From NCBI RefSeq assembly GCF_007954275.1, contig NZ_VOLT01000005.1, positions 372,001 through 436,000 of the forward strand: a stretch of DNA of 64,000 nucleotides, read 5' to 3'. The notes under the pieces were generated by a model that ran no database searches, had not been told where the DNA came from, and saw only the letters and a list, made by a program, of their open reading frames with translations. Within the stretch, counting starts at the first letter, position 1. The number at the start of each line of letters is the position of its first letter. The translations under genes and the position numbers were made by a program. Shown one piece after another: positions 54,253 to 62,420 of the stretch. Origin of the DNA: Colwellia demingiae. Its GTDB lineage: Bacteria > Pseudomonadota > Gammaproteobacteria > Enterobacterales > Alteromonadaceae.

Positions 54253-55767
54253 CTATTGTAGAGTTAACTTTGGCGGCGTCCAGGTTTGCTCAATGATTTC
54301 TTGGCCTGGTAGGTAGGCACGAAAGACCATGTAGAATTCACCTTTGGAGGTTGGCAGCCAGTTACTTCGTTCAGCTTTGTCAGACGGTTCATCATAACTA
54401 ATATACAAAGAAACCCCACCGTCATCGTTATATACAAGCCCTTTAGTTCTATCGCCAATTGAGTATCTGTTTATTTTATTTGCTATCAAATTATTTGTAT
54501 CATCATAAGCAGAAAGCGACCAAAAAGCACCTACCTTGGGCATTTGATCGGAAGTGAAATGCAGAACATAACGATATTCACCACTGGGCTTTTGGACGCC
54601 AGTTCGAGTAACATCATCATTGAGTAAGGAATAGCTAGCCTCTTCAATATCATTAGCAACGATTCCCGTTAATGACTGTAAGGCACTACGTACAAGGTAT
54701 TTCCCTTCCATTCCTGCGTGCCCATAAATGGGGTCCAATACTGTCCAACCGTCGACACTCTTACTACCATAGTTTGTCTCTGTTGATTTCACTACATCGA
54801 GTAAACCCAAGGCGGCACCTTTGAGACGTCCTTTAATAAAGTCCTGACGTAACTCGCTTAAATCAATATCGCTACCAATTCCGACCTCTCGAAACTGCTC
54901 CATGTAGCCTTGCTCAGCTTCAGGAATACCGTTAAGTGTCATTGAGTAATTCATCATAGCCAAATAGTTTTCGGGGTTATATTTAATGAAATCCTCCAGA
55001 ATAGCTTTTAAGCCCAAATCAGGGTCCGCAAACATCGCAGCATATTCTGGGAAAGCATTTTCCACGGGTACAAATGAAGGACGGACGTGCTCAGCCTTAC
55101 CCCAGTCACTCAACGCCGTTAACTGGTATTGATCTTGTATTTTGTGCACGTTCGGGAGGTCAGCTTGACTCCGCACGACAGTTTGCCCTACTAATAAAGA
55201 CCATTTAGTGGGAGCCTCCGCTAAATAGGTAACACCCTCTGGGAGAGTACCCTTCCAGCCAGAAGGAACAATTGCAAAATTACCACCGCCATTACCCGTT
55301 GCCCTCTTACTTATATATGCATAGTTGTCTGACGTAAATGAGGTAAATTGAAGCGCCCAGTATCGGTCATCATTTCCTAACACTGGCGCGGTAACGATTA
55401 CAGGCTCTTTATCGACGTAAAGGTAAGCGAGTGAATAGACCGCGTCATTATTAGGGGCTCCTCCATCACGGTATTCTGCATCGGTTAGCTTTCTAACATG
55501 ATAAAAATTATTTAAGGTATCCCTTGGTTTTTTTGAAATAATCCCCTTTTCTAAAGGCTGACCCCAATCATTAAGTAGCAAATAGTTGAATACATAAGGA
55601 AACCCGTAAAGTGCCCCTAGCTGGCTTTTTGATTTAGAGTAATTTTCTTGCCATGGGGAGGTCATCTCTACAATATTTTTCACTTTATCAGATAGCATTA
55701 TCGCTACAGTTGCCCCTGAAGTGAGAACTATCATAGCGAGGATTGTTGATATTTTTTTTATTTTCAT
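54253..55767 (-). CDS. DUF1254/DUF1214 family exported protein
   Basis: 504 aa with an N-terminal signal (ILAMIVLTSGATVAIML). The DUF1254 part has YGFPYVFNYLLLND, NNFYHVRKLTDAEYRDGGAPNNDAVYSLAYL and RYWALQFTSF; the C-terminal DUF1214 part has GEYRYVLHFTSDQMPKVGAFWSLSAYDD and GEFYMVFRAYLPGQ. The family is widespread, without an assigned activity. It is divergent from the AraC-type regulator, which may control it. Confidence 0.9.
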   Translation of the reverse strand: MKIKKISTILAMIVLTSGATVAIMLSDKVKNIVEMTSPWQENYSKSKSQLGALYGFPYVFNYLLLNDWGQPLEKGIISKKPRDTLNNFYHVRKLTDAEYRDGGAPNNDAVYSLAYLYVDKEPVIVTAPVLGNDDRYWALQFTSFTSDNYAYISKRATGNGGGNFAIVPSGWKGTLPEGVTYLAEAPTKWSLLVGQTVVRSQADLPNVHKIQDQYQLTALSDWGKAEHVRPSFVPVENAFPEYAAMFADPDLGLKAILEDFIKYNPENYLAMMNYSMTLNGIPEAEQGYMEQFREVGIGSDIDLSELRQDFIKGRLKGAALGLLDVVKSTETNYGSKSVDGWTVLDPIYGHAGMEGKYLVRSALQSLTGIVANDIEEASYSLLNDDVTRTGVQKPSGEYRYVLHFTSDQMPKVGAFWSLSAYDDTNNLIANKINRYSIGDRTKGLVYNDDGGVSLYISYDEPSDKAERSNWLPTSKGEFYMVFRAYLPGQEIIEQTWTPPKLTLQ

Positions 55768-56180
55768 AGTAGTAAAAGTTCCAAGGTTTAAGTTAATTCA
55801 TAGAAAAATATAAATCACTATGGGTCTATTCTTATCGGCACAAGCCAAAACGAAACCGACCGATCTTCGATTAATTAGGCCAATACATATATATGTCATC
55901 CTTAGATATTGGCTCGCCTCCTGTTTTATCGATGCGTATTGGCGCATGGACAACTCCAGGTCAAAGTGGTTCTGCTTGTTCACTATTATGAACTTCTAAA
56001 AGCGCCTGTAATTGTTATACCCTCTCAGGGTTTTGAAACACATGACACCCCAATACTTCGAAGAGTTATAGTATTGACTTGCGGATCCGACACTTACCAT
56101 ATTGCGCAAGACGAGCCAAATAACTTATACTATACGCATCGATCACGAAACGCCGCGATACAAACACAGAGTACCTAATC
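55768..56180. other. Divergent intergenic region DUF1254 / AraC
   Basis: 413 bp. Short open frames occur but have no protein-like features. It should hold the promoters of the two divergent genes. Confidence 0.5.
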
Positions 56181-57197
56181 ATGAAAAATAAAGTTTCCAG
56201 CCAAGTGCTAGAAGGAGCTGCAGAATTTATTAAATGCTATGGACAGGACCCGGATGATATTGCTAGATGCGTAGATCTAACTCCAGAATCTCTTCGTGTT
56301 ACCAATGTAATGATTCCCGAAATCAAAGTGAATGAGCTTTTTGAAGAGGCATCTATAAGATGTAATGACCGATTCTTTGGGTTAAGGTTTGCTAAGGTCA
56401 AAAAAGTTAGCACTATGGGTATGATTTGGTCAATGATGAGAGGCGCCAAGACCATTGGCAAGTCAATGGAAATACTTTCTGCCAATATTGAGAAACATTC
56501 CCAAGCACTTTCTGTCTATCTATCTCCCGAAAAAAATGGTTTCTCAATTAATATTGAAGTAAGAAACCCAGAGACTGAAAATAGAAAAAACATTCACAAG
56601 TCGACAATTCAAGTAGTTGAGCATTCCCTCGCATTGTTGTGCAAAGATCTCCGTGAAGAAGCCGGCTCAAAATGGAATCCAAGCTACATTCAATTTCGAC
56701 ATAAAAAACCCAATCCTTGCTCACCATTATTTGATTTTTTCGGTGATAACATATTTTTCGATCAAGATGTTAACTCCATTCATCTGAGTAAAGAAGACTG
56801 GATAAAACTGCAGGGCACAATCTCACAGAACGAAAATAATCAAGAGAGTTACTCTTCTGACATTGATGTCGAGAGCGAGCTACCTATCATTTTAAGAGTA
56901 GACAGAGTCATTCGAGATCTTATGAATAAAGATGGTGTTACAGCAGCACTAATTGCCCATGAGCTAAATGTTACAGTACGTACAATGCAACACAGGCTAA
57001 CGCAGCATAAAACCAGCTATCAGCAAATTTATGATCGCGTGCGCCTAGATCTTGCAAAGCAGTATCTCAAAAATTCACGCCTATCCTTAACGGAAATATC
57101 AGAACGACTACACTTTAAGATCCCGGCTCACTTTTCACGCTTTTTCTCGCAAAATACCGGTCACTCTCCCCGCGATCACAGAGGAGGTAACCACTAG
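56181..57197 (+). CDS. AraC-family transcriptional regulator
   Basis: 338 aa. N-terminal ligand-sensing domain of the type found in OruR/ArgR-like AraC proteins (IARCVDLTPESL, then VNELFEEASIRCNDRFFGLRFA), linker near 200-230, C-terminal double helix-turn-helix (VTAALIAHELNVTVRTMQHRLTQ and LSLTEISERLHFKIPAHFSRFFSQNTGHSP). Probable regulator of the divergent DUF1254 gene or of the right-end fatty-acid genes. Ligand unknown. Confidence 0.9.
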   Translation: MKNKVSSQVLEGAAEFIKCYGQDPDDIARCVDLTPESLRVTNVMIPEIKVNELFEEASIRCNDRFFGLRFAKVKKVSTMGMIWSMMRGAKTIGKSMEILSANIEKHSQALSVYLSPEKNGFSINIEVRNPETENRKNIHKSTIQVVEHSLALLCKDLREEAGSKWNPSYIQFRHKKPNPCSPLFDFFGDNIFFDQDVNSIHLSKEDWIKLQGTISQNENNQESYSSDIDVESELPIILRVDRVIRDLMNKDGVTAALIAHELNVTVRTMQHRLTQHKTSYQQIYDRVRLDLAKQYLKNSRLSLTEISERLHFKIPAHFSRFFSQNTGHSPRDHRGGNH

Positions 57198-57364
57198 AAA
57201 TATCTCAATACTACGCGTAAAAAACAGTCTAGACCGGTGCGTGGTATAACAAGGGGTCAATCAATTAGGCGAAACGAGGAAGACACCGCCCAATCTATGA
57301 ATGGCTATCCTGTACTAAAGAGCAATTTCCTGAATTAAGCATTACTCAACGAACCTAATAGATA
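57198..57364. other. Spacer between AraC genes
   Basis: 167 bp with short frames only; it may include the decayed N-terminal part of the following AraC relic. Confidence 0.4.
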
Positions 57365-57656
57365 ATGGAACTACTGCTTCCTATTACCGAACCAACAAAA
57401 TGTATTGTCTCACAAATACTCAACATTTCAGTCAGCACACTAGACCGACGCTTAAAAAACCAAAAATTTCCTTTAAATTAATACTGTTACAACTAAAAAA
57501 ATGCTTGCTGTAGAGTATTTATTCACCTGCAACAAATCCGTATCAAAAACCAGTTATCTACTAGGCTATACATCCTTAGCCCCATTTTTTAAAGCATTTA
57601 AAAAATGGTTTGGACAAACATCCAACCAGTTTAAAACATCATTGATCGTTGCGTAG
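57365..57656 (+). pseudogene. AraC-type HTH domain relic with frameshift
   Basis: In one frame, LLPITEPTKCIVSQILNISVSTLDRRLKNQKFPLN then stop; in another frame, directly following, KLILLQLKKMLAVEYLF, KTSYLLGYTSLAPFFKAFKKWFG and TSNQFK. Together they form a complete AraC C-terminal DNA-binding domain split by a one-base loss near 57477. The N-terminal sensor domain is missing. It is a relic of a second regulator. Confidence 0.8.
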
Positions 57657-57808
57657 AATAAGGTAATTTCTGATAACGCATCCCCCAAATAACCTTATAT
57701 AAGGTATTAATAAGAGGAAATGAGTACTTTAAAGTATAGGAGTTTATGTAATGAAACTCATCGCATTCAGCTGAAATTTAAAGCGTAATCTATTAAGACG
57801 ATCTCTGG
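57657..57808. other. Non-coding spacer
   Basis: 152 bp between the AraC relic and the convergent periplasmic protein gene; no terminator hairpin stands out. Confidence 0.4.
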
Positions 57809-58486
57809 TTATTTATGGAGAGGATCATTACGCTCCGCTAAAATCTGTTTTATTGCATTATTTACTTGTTCTTGCATAAAAGCGTATTTTTTATGCAAGA
57901 CATGGTACACCTGCTCCTCATACAATATGAAATATTTTACATTTTTAAAGTTATGCTGATAGTGCGTCTTTTGAGAGAGCACATAGGTGAAGTAATCGAA
58001 TTTTTTGCTTTCAAAGAGCTCTTTAAAATTTCCCAAATCACTGATTTTATAAACTTGGGCGTGCCAATCATCGCTATAGGCGAAAACTTTTGAGCCAACT
58101 CCCATTAAAATTGTATTTTTAGGGTTTTGAAGTATATTAGGATTACAAGGTTTACTCACTCGACAAAACACAACAAAGCGAGCATTATCTATTGGTTGAC
58201 TGACAGCTATTAAATTTTCATATTGCTTTATTCTAAATAATGGCTTTATAACATTGCCGTCTATGATTCCCTTGCTCGTTTGCATAAGGTCTCGCTCGAT
58301 AGGCATAGCGACGAACTCTGTCGCTATGCCAAGATTTTTATAGGCCTGTCTAATGATTGGTATATGATATTGAATGACAGCCGGATGATAATTATAACCG
58401 AATATTAAATGTTTAGGCAGAGTCGTTTCAGCCACCAAGTATGGTGACAGTATTACACATGTTAATAAAATTATTGATTTAAACAT
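57809..58486 (-). CDS. Periplasmic solute-binding-like protein
   Basis: 225 aa with a signal peptide (ILLTCVILSPYLVAETT) and a type-II periplasmic-binding-like fold (SBP_bac_3 type): LIFGYNYHPAVIQYHIPIIRQAYKNLGI, PIERDLMQTSKGIIDGNVI and YENLIAVSQPI. The segment KFDYFTYVLSQ fits the hinge to lobe 2. No transporter permease is adjacent, so it may be a stand-alone sensor-type protein. Ligand unknown. Confidence 0.75.
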   Translation of the reverse strand: MFKSIILLTCVILSPYLVAETTLPKHLIFGYNYHPAVIQYHIPIIRQAYKNLGIATEFVAMPIERDLMQTSKGIIDGNVIKPLFRIKQYENLIAVSQPIDNARFVVFCRVSKPCNPNILQNPKNTILMGVGSKVFAYSDDWHAQVYKISDLGNFKELFESKKFDYFTYVLSQKTHYQHNFKNVKYFILYEEQVYHVLHKKYAFMQEQVNNAIKQILAERNDPLHK

Positions 58487-58511
58487 ACCTAAACTCCTCT
58501 TTGCTGCTCTT

Positions 58512-59027
58512 TTATTTTACCATCTGCATGGCGATACTTTCAGCTACAAGAGCTGGTTTTTTCTCATGCTCTGTTTCAATTTCTCCCGCTGTTTTTAGCA
58601 TAAACTGCCCTTTCTTTTTTTCAATCACTTCAATCAATGTCGCGTGAGCGCGTATACGCTTACCAACCTTGACAGGGGAAATAAATCGCTGATTATCCAT
58701 ACCGTAGTTAACGCTCATATATGTCCCTTCGATCACCACACTAAAACTCTCGGTGAAGTGTGACAGCATCGACAGGGTCAAAAATCCGTGGGCTATTGTT
58801 GAACCAAAAGGTGTTTTGGCCGCTTTTTGTGGATCAACATGGATAAATTGTTGATCATGGGTGCAATCAGCAAAAGCATTGATCTGTTCTTGAGTGATGG
58901 TAAACCAAGATGTGGGTTCAGCTTTGATCCCCACCTCAGAATATAGATTATCAAGTGAAATGAATTTAATTTTTGTTACCCTAAATAGATAAGTGTTTTT
59001 TATTATTGAATATGGCAAAAATGCCAA
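58512..59027 (-). CDS. MaoC/NodN-like (R)-specific enoyl-CoA hydratase
   Basis: 171 aa hot-dog-fold protein. The hydratase motif FADCTHDQQFIHVDPQKA has the catalytic Asp and His positions, and GSTIAHGFLTLSML follows. It hydrates trans-2-enoyl-CoA to (R)-3-hydroxyacyl-CoA or a related substrate. The start is unclear: TTG 59027 opens the frame without a ribosome binding site, and the conserved part begins about residue 20 (KFISLDNL). It is in the same direction as the aldehyde dehydrogenase upstream. Confidence 0.85.
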   Translation of the reverse strand: MAFLPYSIIKNTYLFRVTKIKFISLDNLYSEVGIKAEPTSWFTITQEQINAFADCTHDQQFIHVDPQKAAKTPFGSTIAHGFLTLSMLSHFTESFSVVIEGTYMSVNYGMDNQRFISPVKVGKRIRAHATLIEVIEKKKGQFMLKTAGEIETEHEKKPALVAESIAMQMVK

Positions 59028-59068
59028 TCAAACCGTTATATAAATGACCATATAAAGGTCAACAGAGT

Positions 59069-60511
59069 CTAATATAACTTCCATTTTAAAATCGCTTTAG
59101 TTAGTTTTTCAAACTTTTCGCCGTAAGGTGGTGCAAGCGCTAAACCGGCTGATTTTTTTGCTTGTTTGAAAATAGGGCGAAGCTTTGAAAATTCGTTAAA
59201 GCCCTCTTGTCCGTGGTAATGCCCCATACCACTATTACCAATACCGCCAAAAGGCATGTCGTGTTGAGCAACATGTAGCATACTGTCGTTAATACATATA
59301 CCACCAGAGAGAGTATTGTTAATGAATTCCTGCTGGATTTGGGTTTTATTACTGTATATATAAAGTGCTAAAGGGCGTTCATTTTTATTGATATAGCCAA
59401 TGACTTCATCTAAATCATCATAGGGCTTAATCGGTAATAAAGGACCAAATATTTCATCTTGCATTATTAACATATCTTCGCTTGTATTAATAACAATGTA
59501 TGGTGGTATTTTGCGTGTTTGTGTATTTAGCTCGCCAGTTTCACAAAGATTAACTGCTTTAGCTCCCTTATCGACAGCATCTTGTAACGTTGTTTGTAAT
59601 CGATTAAATGCTTTATCATCAATAATTGAAGTGAAGTCTTTACTTTCAATTGAAGGGTAACGACGTTTAATAATGTCTTTAGCTAAGTCAACAAATTGGT
59701 CTACTTTACTTCGAGGAACAAATAAGTAATCAGGAGCAACACAAGTCTGTCCTGCATTTAAGTATTTAGCGAACAGAATTCGCTCTGCTGCCTCTTTTAT
59801 ATCGAAATCATCAGCGACTATTGCGGGAGATTTTCCGCCTAACTCTAAGGTAACTGGCGTAAGATGTTTTGCCGCACTCGTCATGACTTTTTTACCTACT
59901 TCAGGCGAGCCAGTAAAAACAATATGATCCCAAGCTTGAGCTGTAAACTCACTCGCACTAACACCTGGTATAATAGCAAAGACCTCATCATCAAAAACTT
60001 CAGCAATCAATTTTGATAATAAGTGACACAATGTTTGTGAATTACTCGCCATTTTAACAATACAACGGTTACCTGCGGCAATAGCACTAATACACGGACT
60101 TAGTGCTAAAAATAGAGGATAGTTCCAAGGGCTTATTACCCCAATGACACCTTTAGCTTGGGCGACAACGGTGTTTTTAGCACCGAAAAAAGCGATACCT
60201 ACATGGCGTTTTTGTGGTTTCATCCACTGTTTTAACTTTTTACGGCTGTGTTTAATTCCGCCTAGCAAACCAAATATTTCTGATACTAAGGTTTCTTGAA
60301 CTGCTCTATTGCCAAAGTCTTTATTAATCGCTTGGGCAATTGCATCTTGATTGTTCAATAGTATCTTTTCTAATTTGTTTAAACTTACCAAACGATTATC
60401 TAAGTTGATATAAGTGCAGTTTTGGGCTGCCTCTTTTTGCTTGGTAAATACCTGTTGAAAATAACTAGTTTCTTCGGTATTAACTGCAATATTCTCTAAA
60501 ACACTATTCAT
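59069..60511 (-). CDS. Aldehyde dehydrogenase, coniferyl-aldehyde type
   Basis: 480 aa class-3-like aldehyde dehydrogenase. Seen: WMKPQKRHVG, GVIGVISPWNYPLFLALSPC, LELGGKSPAIVADD with the catalytic Glu, GQTCVAPDYLFVP with the catalytic Cys, and EIFGPLLPI. The pattern fits the coniferyl aldehyde dehydrogenase group, which oxidises aromatic or long-chain aldehydes to acids with NAD(P). ATG 60511 follows GGTGAG at good distance; the GTG at 60520 is less likely. Confidence 0.9.
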   Translation of the reverse strand: MNSVLENIAVNTEETSYFQQVFTKQKEAAQNCTYINLDNRLVSLNKLEKILLNNQDAIAQAINKDFGNRAVQETLVSEIFGLLGGIKHSRKKLKQWMKPQKRHVGIAFFGAKNTVVAQAKGVIGVISPWNYPLFLALSPCISAIAAGNRCIVKMASNSQTLCHLLSKLIAEVFDDEVFAIIPGVSASEFTAQAWDHIVFTGSPEVGKKVMTSAAKHLTPVTLELGGKSPAIVADDFDIKEAAERILFAKYLNAGQTCVAPDYLFVPRSKVDQFVDLAKDIIKRRYPSIESKDFTSIIDDKAFNRLQTTLQDAVDKGAKAVNLCETGELNTQTRKIPPYIVINTSEDMLIMQDEIFGPLLPIKPYDDLDEVIGYINKNERPLALYIYSNKTQIQQEFINNTLSGGICINDSMLHVAQHDMPFGGIGNSGMGHYHGQEGFNEFSKLRPIFKQAKKSAGLALAPPYGEKFEKLTKAILKWKLY

Positions 60512-60813
60512 AAAACTCACCTTAAATATATAAAGTGGTCAAGTAAAATTGGCCACAGTTTTGTAGTTGAACCTGTACCTTCGTTCTGACTCATTTGGAC
60601 TTGATTCTGCGTTATGCCTCATGTTTATTTAGATAACATGGTCTATATCTACGCAATACTTCGAATAATCCACTTCGCCCATGCCATCATTAACATTGAG
60701 TTTTCCACTAAGTGGGTTGGCTGCATTTGCGAATAAATGCCATGAATAAAGACCTAATAACTAAGTAAAATAATTATTTAGCTAATTATTATCAATGAAC
60801 TTTTGAGATATTA
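60512..60813. other. Spacer with a decayed thiolase 3' end
   Basis: About 300 bp. Bases 60651-60686 (CAATACTTCGAATAATCCAC...) repeat, with mismatches, the 3' end of the intact thiolase gene (61138-61173), and GGATTATTCGAAGTATTG can be read as its last codons. This is likely a relic of a duplicated thiolase. Nothing else supportable. Confidence 0.55.
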
Positions 60814-60987
60814 TTATTTCTGCCCTAGAAAAAATTCCTCTACCTCAAGTGCCATCATCGAATAGGCACCGTTTACTACACAGGTAGCATGACCACTTGC
60901 TCTTGGCAGAATACGTTGAATATAGAAACGTGCAGTTTTAATTTTGGCTTGATAAAATGCTCTATATTCAGGCAAAGGATTCTCCAA
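60814..60987 (-). pseudogene. Acyl-CoA dehydrogenase C-terminal relic
   Basis: 57 codons and a stop: ENPLPEYRAFYQAKIKTARFYIQRILPRASGH, then NGAYSMMALEVEEFFLG. This is the C-terminal tail of large acyl-CoA dehydrogenases (the segment after the FAD fold). Everything before it is missing. It lies between the thiolase and aldehyde dehydrogenase genes. Confidence 0.75.
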
Positions 60988-61136
60988 TATTTAATTCAGT
61001 TGTTTTCAGGTGGTCTAACTACTAGTTATTAACAAACCTTTAAACAGTTTTTTGATTTAATGTTTAGCGTGCTGACAATAACGGCAAACACGCTTAATTT
61101 AGCTCAAAACACTTAAAAAGATAGCTGTAACGAGTA
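60988..61136. other. Spacer
   Basis: 149 bp downstream of the thiolase gene; no clear terminator or gene. Confidence 0.4.
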
Positions 61137-62315
61137 TTACAATACTTCGAATAAACCTGCAGCGCCCATACCACCACCAACACACATGGTAATAACCACA
61201 TATTTAGCACCACGGCGTTTACCTTCAATCAAGGCGTGACCAGTCATTCGCGCACCACTCATGCCATATGGATGACCAATAGAGATAGCGCCACCGTTAA
61301 CATTCAGTTTTTCCACCGGAATATTAAGTTTGTCAGCACAATAAAGTACTTGCACGGCAAAGGCTTCGTTAAGCTCAAATAAGCCGATATCGTCTACGGT
61401 TAAGCCATGTTGCTTTAATAACTTAGGTACCGCATAAATTGGCCCTATACCCATTTCATCTGGTTCACAACCCGCAACCGCCATACCCACATAACGGCCC
61501 AATGGTTGTAATCCACGTTGTTCAACAAGTTTTGCTTCCATTAATACTGACGCAGATGCACCATCTGATAATTGACTAGCATTACCTGCCGTGATCAGAC
61601 CACCGTCAACTACGCTGCGAAGACCTTGTAAACTTTCAATGGTAGTTGCACGTACGCCTTCATCCATAGAAATCGTTACTTCTTCGTAACTGACTTCTTT
61701 GGTTTCTTTGTTCATTACCGCTTTAGTCGTGGTCATAGGAGCCAATTCAGCATTGTAGCGCCCTGCTTCATATGCAGCAGCGGTACGTTGTTGGCTTAAC
61801 AAACCATATTCGTCTTGACGTTCACGGCTAATGTTATAACGGCTAGCGACGATTTCTGCGGTCTGTAACATTGGCATGTAAATGTTTTGGTGTTGAGCTA
61901 CGAGTTTTTTATCTAACCCTTTATGCATATTTAAATGTTCATTTTGCACCAGTGATATTGACTCCATACCTGCACCAATTGCTATGTCCATACCGTCATG
62001 CATAATTTGTTTTGCCGCTGTCGCAATCGCCATCAAACCTGATGAGCATTGACGCTCAATTGTCATGCCACTCACTGAAGTTGGTAAACCACCAGCCAAT
62101 GCTGCTAAACGACCTACATTCATGCCTGTAGTGCCTTGTTGCAAGCCACAACCCATAACAACATCTTCAACTTCAGCACCATCAATGCCCGCACGCGCTA
62201 CTGCATGTTTAATGGCATGACCACCCAATGTTGGACCTTGAGTAATATTAAACCCGCCACGGTAAGCTTTACCTATTGGCGTACGTGCTGTTGATACTAT
62301 TAGTGCTTCTCTCAT
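61137..62315 (-). CDS. Acetyl-CoA acyltransferase (thiolase)
   Basis: 392 aa, cleaves 3-ketoacyl-CoA in beta-oxidation. Catalytic Cys90 in [25 protein letters not shown] with the catalytic His, and [10 protein letters not shown] with the second catalytic Cys are all intact. It follows the hydroxyacyl-CoA dehydrogenase gene on the same strand (105 bp gap), the normal FadBA-type pairing. Whether it is a biosynthetic or degradative thiolase is not certain; the neighbour argues for degradation. Confidence 0.93.
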   Translation of the reverse strand: MREALIVSTARTPIGKAYRGGFNITQGPTLGGHAIKHAVARAGIDGAEVEDVVMGCGLQQGTTGMNVGRLAALAGGLPTSVSGMTIERQCSSGLMAIATAAKQIMHDGMDIAIGAGMESISLVQNEHLNMHKGLDKKLVAQHQNIYMPMLQTAEIVASRYNISRERQDEYGLLSQQRTAAAYEAGRYNAELAPMTTTKAVMNKETKEVSYEEVTISMDEGVRATTIESLQGLRSVVDGGLITAGNASQLSDGASASVLMEAKLVEQRGLQPLGRYVGMAVAGCEPDEMGIGPIYAVPKLLKQHGLTVDDIGLFELNEAFAVQVLYCADKLNIPVEKLNVNGGAISIGHPYGMSGARMTGHALIEGKRRGAKYVVITMCVGGGMGAAGLFEVL

Positions 62316-62420
62316 TTTATAATTCCTCTATTTTCTAGCCATTTATATTGGCAGGGACATTTCATCAGCAGGAATATAACGACTATATTCACTGCCATGT
62401 CGATTAATTTGTTCTAGCGT

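Noticed and set aside
55909..56178. 89-aa ORF in front of the AraC gene
   Set aside because: No ribosome binding site, no domain, and it occupies the likely divergent promoter region.
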